64,000 nucleotides of DNA from Floricoccus penangensis (GCF_001832885.1 NZ_MKIQ01000031.1:1-64000); one strand, 5' to 3'. Numbered from the stretch's first letter, positions 9,410-18,434 are shown. A program made the numbers and translations. Notes: generated by a model from the letters alone, not told the origin.

Positions 9410-9827
9410 TCAAAAAGATATTTTAGGCGTACTATTCTTATCGGAAATATCAATATTTTTATAATACCAAATATAAAAATTATTACCTTTAAACTCATAA
9501 TTAAATATATCTTTAGGTGCTTCATCATCTATTTTTAATTTTTGAATATATGCACTTTGACTACTTCCAATCAAGGCCGTTCTTTTTGATTTATTTTTTA
9601 GATAATCAGGTAAATCTTTCACAAAATCATAGATGAATAGCACGTTATCTTCCATCGTTCCCATTTTATCGGTATTTAAGCCGACTTACCAAATAACTCC
9701 TGGTTTAAAACATTTTTTCCCTTTCGAGTTAATTTTATTTACTGAGCTAATTTTGATTTTCCCTTCTTCATCATTAATTGATATATAGTCAGTAGAATCT
9801 TCGTAGTCATACTTATTAATGATTGTA
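9410..9827 (-). pseudogene. Decayed paralogue of the 8689-9291 membrane protein
   Basis: An 84-codon frame at 9410-9664 ends KIDDEAPKDIFNYEF...NFYIWYYKN, matching the C-terminus of the neighbour at 8689-9291. It lacks the N-terminal helix and has no good ribosome binding site. Upstream, 9686-9827 holds a second coding-like fragment on the same strand (about 46 codons, including YEDSTDYISINDEEGKIKI, ending TAA at 9686-9688) with no usable start. I interpret the interval as remnants of one or two genes of the cassette. Confidence 0.5.
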
Positions 9828-10658
9828 TCAGGTTATATATTTGTTGAAATATTTTTCTCCGTACCATTCAATCTGTGTCTGTCCTTCAAGCTTTCTATAT
9901 TCTTCTGGGTATTTATTTTTGTAATATCCCATAAGTATGTATGGAAATACTATATGAATTTCATAAATGGCAATCGCAACAATAAATAAAAAAATGGATA
10001 TTATTAAAAATATGGAAAGTGTTTTGCTATTCATATTCCCTATTAAATCATTTGCTGTATCACTAAATACCAAGGCTATAATAAGAAAGATGACAGAAAA
10101 AGTCATAAATTTATCTAAAATTTTTGATATATATGATTCTGAGGAACCGTTTGAATTAATTTTATTGAATAAAGTTAATTTTAGATTTTTTATTTTATTA
10201 ATTAAAATTATTGTACTTGTCAATGTACCTAATGTAATAGTTATACATACTATATTATTCGAGTTATAGTCTGTTATAACTGAATAAAAAATTATTAAAG
10301 CTACTACTATTGTAAAAAATATCATCATACAGAAATTATTAACATTTATTGTAAATCTATAAGGGACTAACGACTTATATTTAATTATTTTTCTATTAAT
10401 AAAAATCCCTGAAATCCATAAGATAGACCAAATCCAAAATACTATATGAAAAAAATATATCTCATTCGCATAAAATACTATACTGATGAATCCTAATCCT
10501 ACCCATAATACTAGGGTTAGAATTATCATAGATAATGAAATTCTAAGTGGATTCCCTTTGAGATCTTTTACCATTTTATTTTCTTGTCTAAGTATATCTT
10601 TATCTTTTATAAGATTAGTACTTTGATCAAATGTAGCATTTAGTAACTTTATTCCCAT
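9828..10658 (-). CDS. Unknown polytopic membrane protein
   Basis: 276 residues with a soluble N-terminus of about 45 residues and roughly six hydrophobic segments (near 42-62, 68-88, 108-128, 133-155, 185-205, 215-240), then a Tyr-rich cytoplasmic tail. Not a family I recognise. An AGGGG site lies 8 nt before the ATG. The N-terminal motif (F/L)xNATFDQS is shared with the truncated copy at 8310-8670. First gene of the cassette that runs to the terminator at 8237. Confidence 0.6.
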   Translation of the reverse strand: MGIKLLNATFDQSTNLIKDKDILRQENKMVKDLKGNPLRISLSMIILTLVLWVGLGFISIVFYANEIYFFHIVFWIWSILWISGIFINRKIIKYKSLVPYRFTINVNNFCMMIFFTIVVALIIFYSVITDYNSNNIVCITITLGTLTSTIILINKIKNLKLTLFNKINSNGSSESYISKILDKFMTFSVIFLIIALVFSDTANDLIGNMNSKTLSIFLIISIFLFIVAIAIYEIHIVFPYILMGYYKNKYPEEYRKLEGQTQIEWYGEKYFNKYIT

Positions 10659-10750
10659 TTTTTAATCCCCTTATTTTATATCTATATTATACAAAATAAT
10701 TCACTATTTATCACAAGATATTCAAAAGGAATCATCTGATTTCAAAATAA

Positions 10751-10781
10751 AAAAATACAACAACAAGGCTATTGTTGTCGT
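10751..10781 (-). terminator. Terminator after pulA and the 37-aa ORF
   Basis: 10-bp stem (10757-10766 with 10772-10781, one G-U pair on the minus strand), 5-nt loop, then a run of T on the minus strand. Confidence 0.8.
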
Positions 10782-10804
10782 ACTTTCAATAATTATATGA
10801 ATTA

Positions 10805-10918
10805 TTATTTTTTATTTTTCTTATTCTTTATTTTTTTAATATCTCTAATTATTAAATATACAGCTAATATAAAAATAAAGACATAAAATGATAATTGTCC
10901 TAATTTGTAGTAGTCCAT
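10805..10918 (-). CDS. Small single-pass membrane protein, 37 residues
   Basis: MDYYKLGQLSFYVFIFILAV starts a 37-residue peptide: one transmembrane helix (about 8-26) and a very basic tail (RDIKKIKNKKNKK). The ATG overlaps the pulA stop in a TAATG junction, and the pulA codons AAG GAG supply an ideal Shine-Dalgarno sequence. A terminator follows 24 nt after the stop. Translational coupling to pulA and conserved membrane-peptide design support a real gene. Function unknown; too short for routine gene finders. Confidence 0.65.
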   Translation of the reverse strand: MDYYKLGQLSFYVFIFILAVYLIIRDIKKIKNKKNKK

Positions 10919-13041
10919 TATTTCTCCTTCTTCATGATTGTTACTGATATTGGAGGGAATATCCCTGAGTTATCTTGTTTGCCATGGCTTGATAGAATCA
11001 TTTGATAGTCTTTAAGCTCTGTATCTTCTAATTTATTTTCTTTTTCTAAGGCATTTAAGACTACAATATAAGATACTTTATCATCTTCAAGTTCATAAGC
11101 GATTAATTTCTTTTTAGTTTGAAGGGCATGGATATGCTCGTTTATTTGATCAAAAGTTGTCAGTCTAAATAAGGGCTCTGATTTTCTTAGCTTAATCAAC
11201 GAACGGAAGAACTCAACATTTTCTGCATATTCATATGGGCGATTCCAATCAAATTCGTTGATAGAATCGGGTGATTTGTAGCTATTTTCAACTCCATCCT
11301 TTGTGCGCATGAACTCTTGTCCAGCATGGAAGAAAGGAATACCTTGAGATAAAAGTGGGATACTTGTTCCTAAGAGATGGCGTAATCTACGAGTTTCCGC
11401 ATCATCATCGGGGTTAGTCAAAAGAAGCTTGTCATATAAAGTATAGTTGTCGTGGGCTTCTAAATATTGCACGACTTGGTCTGGTCCAGAGAAATTATAA
11501 GTCTTACTGTCTAAATCTTGTCCACCCATAATATTTTTAAGGAGCAGTTTTTCCTGACGGCTTGCACCATTGATAAATCCAGGGTCGTCATCGAAAAAGA
11601 CACTACCTTTAGCGGTATCACGGATTGAATCGTTAAAGTGCGCAATCCTAGGCATTTCAACAGCATTCTTTTGAATGGCTTTTTTATCCTCAGAAAGTGC
11701 CGTATTTAAGTCCCATCCTTCACCCAAGATGATAATAGATGGATCAATCTCATCAATAGCCGCACGGATTTCATTCATGGTCTCGACATCATGGATACCC
11801 ATCAGATCAAAGCGAAAGCCATCTAGCTTAAAGTTTTCAGCCCAATATGTCAGACTATCAATCATGTATTTTCGCATCATAGCACGTTCAGATGCGGTGT
11901 CATTATCGCAACCTGTTCCGTTTGATAGCTGACCACTTCTTGCATAGCGGAAAAAGTAACCTGGAACTGTCAGGTGAAAGGCGTGTTTCGCAGCATTGAA
12001 AACATGATTATAAACGACATCCATAATCACGCGCAATCCCTGTTTATGAAGCCCATCTATCATTTGTTTCATTTCAATAATTCGAGTCTGAGGATTATTC
12101 GCATCTGTCGAATATGAGCCTTCAGGTGAATCATAATTTTCAGGGTCATATCCCCAGTTAAATTGTGGAATATCTGGCTTTGATTCATCAACTGATCCAT
12201 AATCAAACATTGGCAGAATTTGGATATGACTGACTCCAAGACTTTTTATATAATCTAGTCCTGTTGGCTTACCTTTAGAATTTAAAGTTCCTTCTTCAAT
12301 TAAACCTAAGAATTTTCCTTTATTTTTTATGCCACTGTCTGCCGCAATTGAAAGATCACGAGTATGAAGTTCATAGATTATGGCATCCATAGGATTTGTA
12401 AACTTAGGCATACGTTTAAAGTTTTTAAGTTTTACCTCATCCGGATTTAAAACAACACTTCTTTTTCCGTTTACGACAACTGCCTTGGCATAAGGGTCTC
12501 CCGTGTAATTGACTGTTCCATCTCTGAAAGTTACACGGTATTGGTAAGAAAGACCGTTTTGATTACCGTTAATAAGACATGAATAGACACCATTTTCTTC
12601 CCTATTCATGGTAAATGTACCAAGTTGCGGTGCCTCTTCCTGATTGTTTTTGAAGACAATCAATTCTACCTTGCTAGCTGTTGGAGCCCATAATTTAAAG
12701 TTTGTTGCTTGAGGTGAATAAAGGGCACCAAGTTGACCATAGTAGGCAAAAATTGTATCAAATTCATCTGTGCGAACAACAGCTCCAAAATAAACTGGAG
12801 TTTCAGTGCCAGCAAAAATTATTTTATAATTTTTTTCTAAATCAAGTCTTGCTGTTACTAAGGTCAAACGTTCTTTATCACGCTTATAAGTTTTTAAGTT
12901 TCTAATTTGATAAAAACTTCCTTCTTCATCTGTTAGTTTTATATCCAGATTATCCAGATCCCAATCTTCTATACTTGATTCAAAATGAAGATTTATTTGA
13001 TTTATCTTATCAATCAGTGCCTTTGTTAATTTATTTGCCAT
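10918..13041 (-). CDS. pulA: Type I pullulanase (GH13_14), cytoplasmic
   Basis: 707 residues, no signal peptide, so intracellular. Debranches alpha-1,6 linkages in glycogen- or pullulan-derived dextrins. Seen: an N-terminal CBM48-like region (ATNFKLWAPTASKVEL), the pullulanase-type motif FNWGYDPENYDSPEG, and GH13 regions DVVYNHVFN, GFRFDLMGIHD (nucleophile Asp), ILGEGWDL (acid Glu) and LEAHDNYTLYDKL. It has its own promoter with an inverted-repeat operator over the -35 box. It likely works with the amylases at 19501 and 52918 in maltodextrin use. Confidence 0.95.
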   Translation of the reverse strand: MANKLTKALIDKINQINLHFESSIEDWDLDNLDIKLTDEEGSFYQIRNLKTYKRDKERLTLVTARLDLEKNYKIIFAGTETPVYFGAVVRTDEFDTIFAYYGQLGALYSPQATNFKLWAPTASKVELIVFKNNQEEAPQLGTFTMNREENGVYSCLINGNQNGLSYQYRVTFRDGTVNYTGDPYAKAVVVNGKRSVVLNPDEVKLKNFKRMPKFTNPMDAIIYELHTRDLSIAADSGIKNKGKFLGLIEEGTLNSKGKPTGLDYIKSLGVSHIQILPMFDYGSVDESKPDIPQFNWGYDPENYDSPEGSYSTDANNPQTRIIEMKQMIDGLHKQGLRVIMDVVYNHVFNAAKHAFHLTVPGYFFRYARSGQLSNGTGCDNDTASERAMMRKYMIDSLTYWAENFKLDGFRFDLMGIHDVETMNEIRAAIDEIDPSIIILGEGWDLNTALSEDKKAIQKNAVEMPRIAHFNDSIRDTAKGSVFFDDDPGFINGASRQEKLLLKNIMGGQDLDSKTYNFSGPDQVVQYLEAHDNYTLYDKLLLTNPDDDAETRRLRHLLGTSIPLLSQGIPFFHAGQEFMRTKDGVENSYKSPDSINEFDWNRPYEYAENVEFFRSLIKLRKSEPLFRLTTFDQINEHIHALQTKKKLIAYELEDDKVSYIVVLNALEKENKLEDTELKDYQMILSSHGKQDNSGIFPPISVTIMKKEK

Positions 13042-13072
13042 TCCAACTCCTTGCCCAATATTTTATATTCTT

Positions 13073-13112
13073 ATAATATTACAAGTTGTGAAATATCGCA
13101 ACAAACGGTTGC
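13073..13112 (-). promoter_or_regulatory. pulA promoter with LacI/CcpA-type operator
   Basis: Minus strand: -35 TTGCGA (13096-13101), 17-bp spacer, -10 TATTAT (13073-13078). An inverted repeat GCAAC-N5-GTTGC (13098-13112) overlaps the -35. The central CG with AAC/GTT-like arms resembles MalR or CcpA sites of the LacI family, which suggests repression by sugar status. Confidence 0.55.
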
Positions 13113-13129
13113 ATTATTTAAATAATATA

Positions 13130-13159
13130 GAAAAAGACTGATTTTCAATAATCAGTCTT
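13130..13159 (-). terminator. Terminator after the DUF4811 gene
   Basis: 10-bp stem AAGACTGATT/AATCAGTCTT (13134-13143, 13150-13159) followed by T-run on the minus strand. Confidence 0.8.
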
Positions 13160-13165
13160 AATATT

Positions 13166-13921
13166 CTATTCAATCATTTTCTTTATTGCGTTCATTGTCA
13201 TTTCTCGTGTTTGATCTTCAGTAAATTCTTTAATTTGATTTTGTGTGGCTTTTGGATTTTTCATCATAAATTCCTTAACCTTTTGAGAAATTACTAATTT
13301 CATTTGTTCTTGCTGAGCTTGTGCAGCTTTTGGATCAGCTGATTTTTGTTTTTCAGCTAATTTTTTAGATTGATTTGCAGTCATCGGAAGCCAAGTTTTT
13401 TGAGGAACTGTGACCAAAGTTTCTTCAGAAATTAATTCATTATCAGTTTCATCATCAACTTCAAATAATTTCTTGAATGTGTCATTTTCCCAAGTCCAAG
13501 TCTTTTTAGTAGTCACAATAGTCGGTTCTTTAACATCTGCTACTTTATAAGTTGCAGTCTTTTTGACTGAGTCAACAATATTTTTCTTATCTGGAGCAAA
13601 GTGCGCTTCAGGTTTTTCATCAGTTTTTTTATCTCTATAAACTAGAACATAATTATCTGAGTCTGTTCCCACTTCTTGAGTTACTAATATACTTACAGGA
13701 GAATCAACTTGAGCCGCCGTATAAATACTATTTGAAGTCTTTGTATCTGTTACTTCCTTCATTCCCCAGTGGCTATTTAAATGTGCTGATAAAGCGAGAG
13801 CACTTGATAGTAATAAGAGTGTAGAAAGTGTTCCCAAGGTAATTTTCAATAATTTGTTAGGAATGAGAAACCATGAGAGTACCATTGCTATTGTTAAGCC
13901 AATCATTATAGGTATAATCAT
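13166..13921 (-). CDS. DUF4811 membrane protein, partner of the MFS pump
   Basis: 251 residues: two N-terminal transmembrane helices (about 3-20 and 25-45), an extracellular domain (about 50-185) and a Gln/Lys-rich C-terminal stretch (KAAQAQQEQMK). This is the DUF4811 family found next to DHA2-type MFS pumps in lactic acid bacteria; its function is not established. The start overlaps the stop of the pump gene (TAATG), so the two are translationally coupled. An accessory role in drug export or envelope stress is inference from this pairing. Confidence 0.8.
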   Translation of the reverse strand: MIIPIMIGLTIAMVLSWFLIPNKLLKITLGTLSTLLLLSSALALSAHLNSHWGMKEVTDTKTSNSIYTAAQVDSPVSILVTQEVGTDSDNYVLVYRDKKTDEKPEAHFAPDKKNIVDSVKKTATYKVADVKEPTIVTTKKTWTWENDTFKKLFEVDDETDNELISEETLVTVPQKTWLPMTANQSKKLAEKQKSADPKAAQAQQEQMKLVISQKVKEFMMKNPKATQNQIKEFTEDQTREMTMNAIKKMIE

Positions 13922-15438
13922 TATTTAGCACCTCCTGTATTATCTTTTTTAGCTCTAAGGAAGAAGATTGTAATAATCAATCCCACTACTGCAAACCCTA
14001 GTCCTACTGCAAATGAAACTCTGAAACCATCCATTGAGGCATCAATTGTTTTACTTGCAAATTCCATTGGATTTGTATCCTTCATAGCTTTGGCTGGACT
14101 ATTTGTATTGATAATATTTTGAGTTATTGATGTTAATAAGGCCACAACTACAGATGAAGCGAGCTGACGAACTGTGTTGTTAGCTGCTGTACCATGTGTC
14201 GTTTCTTCAATTGGCAAAGCATTCATTGCGCTGGTAGTAAGTGGCATCATTGTAAGTGCGATACCTGCCATACGAATAGCGTAAAGTACTGTGATAAAGA
14301 TTGTTGGTGTTGTGGCAGATAGGAAGACAAAAGGAATTGTTCCTATAGCAAGGATTGTAAGACCAACGAGTGCAAGGTTTCTTACACCCACTTTATTGTA
14401 TAGAATACCAGCGATTGGTGAAATCAGACCCATCATCAAAGCACCTGCAAGAAGAGTAAGTCCTGAATCAAGTGGAGATAGACCATGCACATTTTGCAAG
14501 TATGTTGGAAGCATCATTTCCACTCCGTACATCGCCATAGTTACCAATATGATAATAAGAGCAGTAACTGTGAAATTACGAACCTTGAATACTCTGACGT
14601 CTAAGAATGGTTCTTTTAATCTTAATTGTCGAAGGACAAATAAGATGATAAAGATTGTACCAGCAATAATTGGAAGAATTACTGAATTCATTGAACTCCA
14701 TCCATCCATGGCAACATTTGTGAAGCCCCATAGGAAAAGTCCAAATCCGATACTTGAAAGAACAAGCGAAAGTATATCTAATTTTATTTTCTTATTTGGA
14801 ATTACATCCTTCATTACAAATGGTGTTAGTAATAAAACTAATGTAATTACAATCATTGGGATGATAAATATTGTTCTCCATGAAGAAACAATATTGATAC
14901 CAAAGATAACATGGTCCTTATCTAATATCCATCCTGAAAGTGTTGGTCCAATGGCTGGTGCCATACCAACCACTAATCCACCAAGTCCTAGAGCTAAAGC
15001 CCTTTTATTTTCTGGGAAGACATTAACAGCAATTACCTGCATTAGGGGCATTGTGATACCTACAGCGATAGCCGCAAGAATACGTCCTCCAAGGAACATA
15101 ATCCAATAATTACTATCTTCTGGAGTAAGATATGTAATTGTCATCCCTCCGAGAAGCAAGGCATATGCTGTAAACAGGAGCCATTTAGTTGATGTCCTTG
15201 TCATTAGATATGCTGACAATGGTACTACTATACCATTAGCAAGTAAAAACCAAGTTGTCGCCTGTTGAGCTGTACTTAGATTTATATCAAATGCCTTCAT
15301 CAATGTTGGAATAGCTGTTCCCAACGATGTTTGCATAAGCATACCGGCAAATGTTCCAATTAGCAAAAGGATAAACATTAACCAGCGATTATATTTTTTT
15401 CCGTGAATATCTAACACTTGATCATTTGAGCTAGGCAT
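13921..15438 (-). CDS. DHA2-family MFS multidrug efflux pump (LmrB/EmrB type)
   Basis: 505 residues with about 14 hydrophobic segments. Motifs of the 14-TM drug:H+ antiporter family: GTAIPTLMKAFDI in TM1, LSAYLMTRTSTKWLL after TM2, GRILAAIAVGITMPLMQ in TM4 and GLGGLVVGMAPAIGPTLSGWILD, the motif C antiporter signature, in TM5. RBS AGGAGG before the ATG. It is divergent from a TetR regulator and followed by the DUF4811 gene, the usual arrangement of regulated LmrB-like loci. Substrate cannot be told from sequence. Confidence 0.92.
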   Translation of the reverse strand: MPSSNDQVLDIHGKKYNRWLMFILLLIGTFAGMLMQTSLGTAIPTLMKAFDINLSTAQQATTWFLLANGIVVPLSAYLMTRTSTKWLLFTAYALLLGGMTITYLTPEDSNYWIMFLGGRILAAIAVGITMPLMQVIAVNVFPENKRALALGLGGLVVGMAPAIGPTLSGWILDKDHVIFGINIVSSWRTIFIIPMIVITLVLLLTPFVMKDVIPNKKIKLDILSLVLSSIGFGLFLWGFTNVAMDGWSSMNSVILPIIAGTIFIILFVLRQLRLKEPFLDVRVFKVRNFTVTALIIILVTMAMYGVEMMLPTYLQNVHGLSPLDSGLTLLAGALMMGLISPIAGILYNKVGVRNLALVGLTILAIGTIPFVFLSATTPTIFITVLYAIRMAGIALTMMPLTTSAMNALPIEETTHGTAANNTVRQLASSVVVALLTSITQNIINTNSPAKAMKDTNPMEFASKTIDASMDGFRVSFAVGLGFAVVGLIITIFFLRAKKDNTGGAK

Positions 15439-15593
15439 ATATACCTCCTATATTTAATTTTAAAAAATAACAAAATTTAATATAACACTTCTTGTGATTT
15501 CAGAAAAGAACAAAATAAGATACAATGTCTCATAATGGATATTTTTTTAATTTTTTATTATAATTTGTTTGATAATATAAGGGAGTATGAGGA

Positions 15594-16172
15594 ATGAATG
15601 TCGATAAATCAACAATGACTAAAAGAAAAATCAAGCATGCCTTACTTGATTGTATGGAAGATAAAAAGTTTGAATTGATAACAGTTAATGATATTGTTAC
15701 AAAAGCAGATGTAAATCGAAGTACCTTTTATCGCTACTATGATGATAAATACACCTTACTTGATGAGATTGAACTAGCAGTTATTAAACATATTAATCAG
15801 TATCGTGATTCAAATGCCATTTATATTGAAGGAAAGGGTTATATAAATAGTCAAAATATCATCTCCATGCTTCGACACCTTAAGAAATTTGATTTTATAA
15901 TCAATAGACTTTTAAGCTTTAATGGAGATCAACTTTTTGAAATCAGATTGAGAAATCAACTATCACAACAATTCTACAAAAGTATCAAAGTAACAACTTC
16001 CAACGAAAAACTGGAATTAATCAAAGATTTTTTGGGACATATTGTAATTGGAACCTTTAGGTACTGGACGTCTCAAGACGAAAATATGAGTGAGGAAGAT
16101 CTATCACAAGTCATTGAAGATCTCCTAACAAGTGGTTTCATGAAGGCCGTAGAAAACGCCCAAGAAAATTAA
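15594..16172 (+). CDS. TetR-family regulator
   Basis: 192 residues. The N-terminal helix-turn-helix (ITVNDIVTKADVNRSTFYRYYDDKYTLLDEI, about 30-60) is typical TetR. The C-terminal ligand-binding domain ends IGTFRYWTSQ...TSGFMKAV, typical of the group with a TetR_C-type dimer domain. GGGAG lies 8 nt upstream of the start. Divergent from the MFS pump with 155 bp between them, so it most likely represses the pump and itself until a drug binds. Confidence 0.9.
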   Translation: MNVDKSTMTKRKIKHALLDCMEDKKFELITVNDIVTKADVNRSTFYRYYDDKYTLLDEIELAVIKHINQYRDSNAIYIEGKGYINSQNIISMLRHLKKFDFIINRLLSFNGDQLFEIRLRNQLSQQFYKSIKVTTSNEKLELIKDFLGHIVIGTFRYWTSQDENMSEEDLSQVIEDLLTSGFMKAVENAQEN

Positions 16173-16208
16173 AAATCTAGCTCTTGATTTATTCAGAGCT
16201 AGATTTTT
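16171..16208. terminator. Bidirectional terminator
   Basis: 14-bp perfect stem (16171-16184 with 16195-16208), flanked by A-run and T-run, between the convergent tetR and GNAT genes. Confidence 0.85.
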
Positions 16209-16637
16209 TTAGATTTCTAATTTAAACCCATAGCTCCCCTTATGAAAACCATAATTTTCATAAAAGTTATGAGCATTTTCTCTATCAGAATTTATTCCAG
16301 AATTAAGAGTCATGGCAAAAAGTCCCTCACTTCTTCCCAATTCTTTTATATAATCCAATATTTTCCCCGCAATGCCTTGTTTACGATAATCAGAATCGAC
16401 AACTAATGCTAAGATTCTAATGTATTCAACACTTTTTTCAAACATATACATTGTACAAATTCCAGCAAACCCAACTACTTTCCCATCAATCTCAGCGACA
16501 ATCAATTGGTAATTTTGATCGCTAAGAATTTTTTCAAGTCTTTCTTCTAGTTCTGCTTGCTCAACTGGATAGCCAAGTTGACTATATAATGCTGGAAGGT
16601 CTTTTAAATCTCTTTCTTGATAATTTCTAATCTTCAT
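16209..16637 (-). CDS. GNAT acetyltransferase
   Basis: 142 residues, a full single GNAT fold. The acetyl-CoA loop is RKQGIAGKIL (about 90-99) after the beta-strand ILALVVDSDYR; the C-terminal motif NAHNFYENYGF is standard. The gene overlaps the next GNAT gene (16627) by 11 bp and ends at the shared terminator. Substrate unknown: small molecule, aminoglycoside or protein N-terminus are all possible. Confidence 0.85.
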   Translation of the reverse strand: MKIRNYQERDLKDLPALYSQLGYPVEQAELEERLEKILSDQNYQLIVAEIDGKVVGFAGICTMYMFEKSVEYIRILALVVDSDYRKQGIAGKILDYIKELGRSEGLFAMTLNSGINSDRENAHNFYENYGFHKGSYGFKLEI

Positions 16638-17124
16638 ATTTTTTACCTAAAATATCCAAGTCACGTTCCACATCATCCATTAATGCCACTTGAGGAAGAT
16701 GACCCCATTCTTCAAAACCATTTTTCTTGAAGAGATTAAGACTGGCTTTATTGTGACCAAAAATAAATGATAGTAAGGTTGTCACACCTAGTGTTTCAAG
16801 ATTTGATTCTACAAACTCAATTGCTTTTTGTCCCAAGCCCTGTCCTTGAGCACTATTATCAAGATAAATTGAAACTTCTGCAGTTTTTGAGTAAGCTGGA
16901 CGTCCATAAAAGTCTGATAAGCTAATCCAACCAAGAACTTTTTCGCCATCCTTGATTAACCAGAGCGGGCGTGTCTCAGGATTATGTGCATTGAACCAGT
17001 CAACACGTGATTCAACTGATATTTCTTCCAAGTCTGCTGTCGCAAGTCTACCAGGAATTGACTGATTATAAATATCTACAATTTTTTCTAGATCTTCAAT
17101 CTTAGCATAAATGTATTCAACCAT
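16627..17124 (-). CDS. GNAT acetyltransferase, phosphinothricin-acetyltransferase-like
   Basis: 165 residues. MVEYIYAKIEDLEKIVDIYNQSI at the start, the GWISLSDFYGRPAY strand and the acetyl-CoA motif QGQGLGQKAI (about 92-101) resemble the Pat/PhnO-like branch (YwnH type) that acetylates amino-acid analogues such as phosphinothricin or methionine sulfoximine. RBS GGAG before the ATG. Middle gene of three overlapping or adjacent GNAT genes. Confidence 0.85.
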   Translation of the reverse strand: MVEYIYAKIEDLEKIVDIYNQSIPGRLATADLEEISVESRVDWFNAHNPETRPLWLIKDGEKVLGWISLSDFYGRPAYSKTAEVSIYLDNSAQGQGLGQKAIEFVESNLETLGVTTLLSFIFGHNKASLNLFKKNGFEEWGHLPQVALMDDVERDLDILGKKYED

Positions 17125-17136
17125 TTAATTCTCCTC

Positions 17137-17622
17137 TTATCTTAACTTTTTGGATAAACCGAGTTCAACAGAACTTGTAACAGCACCTTCTTCCGGTGCC
17201 TCAATAAATGTAATTTTATCATAACCCACCCCAGTCCAAAATTTAAGACCTTGATAATTTGAACCTGAGACCAACAACTCAGATCTACTAAATCCTCTAT
17301 TTCTATAGTCTTCATCAAGAAGTTCAATCACTTTTTTAGCAATGCCCTTCTGACGATATTCTAGACCAATATACATATGAAGGATGTAGTAACAATCATC
17401 ACTTTCATCAAATATCCACATCCAACCTACCAACTTATCTTTGTAGAAAATACTCAGGCTGTGACATTTGTCTTTGGGAATTTCTGGAATAATTTTATTT
17501 ATATCAATTAGTGGTGGCAGAGGGTCCCTTCCTTCCACTTCATTAAAGTATGGTTTTGCTTCTTCAAATAATACATTTAACTCTAACTTATCTTGTTCAT
17601 TTGATAATTCATATCTAATCAT
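17137..17622 (-). CDS. GNAT acetyltransferase
   Basis: 161 residues. Typical GNAT order: IRYELSNEQDKLELNVLF N-terminus, strand SIFYKDKLVGWMWIF, acetyl-CoA loop RQKGIAKKVI (about 96-105) and NYQGLKFWTGVGYDKI near the end. Its ATG overlaps the stop of the upstream 56-residue membrane peptide as ATGA, so it is translationally coupled to it. Substrate unknown. Confidence 0.85.
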   Translation of the reverse strand: MIRYELSNEQDKLELNVLFEEAKPYFNEVEGRDPLPPLIDINKIIPEIPKDKCHSLSIFYKDKLVGWMWIFDESDDCYYILHMYIGLEYRQKGIAKKVIELLDEDYRNRGFSRSELLVSGSNYQGLKFWTGVGYDKITFIEAPEEGAVTSSVELGLSKKLR

Positions 17623-17789
17623 TTTTCACTCCCATTGATAATTCTAATTAATATTAAAAGAAGGACTGCGACTGCAAAAAAGATTGCCATCCAGTATCTA
17701 CCAACTGCTGGATTGATGAAACTATATACCATCATTCCAAATGTGAAAATCAATAAAATAAGACCAATAATTGCTACTATTCTTTCCAT
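17619..17789 (-). CDS. Small two-helix membrane protein, 56 residues
   Basis: Starts MERIVAIIGLILLIFTFGMM and contains two transmembrane helices (about 3-24 and 33-51) around a short loop NPAVGRY. GGAGAAATT precedes the ATG at the right distance, and the stop overlaps the start of the GNAT gene (ATGA). Good ribosome binding site plus coupling make it a likely gene despite its size. Function unknown. Confidence 0.7.
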   Translation of the reverse strand: MERIVAIIGLILLIFTFGMMVYSFINPAVGRYWMAIFFAVAVLLLILIRIINGSEK

Positions 17790-17844
17790 AATTTCTCCAA
17801 TGTATTCGATATTTTAATTATACAACATTGAAAAAGAAAATTAT

Positions 17845-17931
17845 TTATTTTTTACCAGAATTCTTAATATTTCCTATGAAGAGACTTATTCCAGATAATA
17901 TTACTAATAAACCACAAATTATTCCTAGCAT
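17845..17931 (-). CDS. Putative 28-residue membrane peptide
   Basis: MLGIICGLLVILSGISLFIG followed by NIKNSGKK: one helix and a basic tail. The ATG lies 4 nt after the stop of the ElaA-like gene, with GGGGAA upstream. It resembles the other tiny membrane peptides nearby, but a chance hydrophobic ORF in AT-rich DNA cannot be excluded. Confidence 0.4.
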   Translation of the reverse strand: MLGIICGLLVILSGISLFIGNIKNSGKK

Positions 17932-17934
17932 AGA

Positions 17935-18372
17935 TTATTCCCCCATATACTTCATCATTATATGTTCTGTTCCTTCAAGGATAAAAATTTCTCCAAAGGT
18001 TTGAAATCCATTCTTCTGATAGAACTCTTTAACATACGACTGGGCTTCTATTATAAGTTCCTTATCTGGCCATTTTGATTTATAGACTTCAACCAATTCT
18101 TGAGTAAGTTCTTTGCCCAGCCCCAAGCCTCTTGAGGCGCTAGTTATCACGACTCTTCCAAAAGTCACGTGCCCGTCATGTTCAAAGATTCTTGCGTAGG
18201 CCAGGACTTCATCTTCTTCATTTTTATAGTAGACATGATAGGCTGATAAATCATTGTCATCAAGGTCATGGAAAATTCTTTTTTGCTCGACAACGAAGGT
18301 GTCTATTCTTAATTTTTCTATTTTATAAAAATCTAAACTTGAGATTTCTGTTAATTTTTTACTATGCCACAT
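17935..18372 (-). CDS. ElaA-like GNAT acetyltransferase
   Basis: 145 residues. The N-terminus (FYKIEKLRIDTFVVEQKRIFHDLDDNDLSAYHVYY) is the ElaA family signature, followed by the acetyl-CoA loop SRGLGLGKEL (about 89-98) and the C-terminal YVKEFYQKNGFQTFGEIF. Function of the family is not established. Divergent from a MarR gene, which may control it. Confidence 0.85.
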   Translation of the reverse strand: MWHSKKLTEISSLDFYKIEKLRIDTFVVEQKRIFHDLDDNDLSAYHVYYKNEEDEVLAYARIFEHDGHVTFGRVVITSASRGLGLGKELTQELVEVYKSKWPDKELIIEAQSYVKEFYQKNGFQTFGEIFILEGTEHIMMKYMGE

Positions 18373-18434
18373 GTAATTCTCCTTTTTGTGAACTTATGAT
18401 AAGATAGGGTTAAAACTTAGGAAGGTAAAATCTT

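Noticed and set aside
14291-15109. 272-codon plus-strand frame opposite the MFS gene.
   Set aside because: Shadow of the MFS gene: exact antisense, no ribosome binding site, and composition typical of a reverse frame of a membrane protein.
16155-16210. Inverted repeats considered as insertion-element ends.
   Set aside because: They form a regular bidirectional terminator; no transposase or target duplication.
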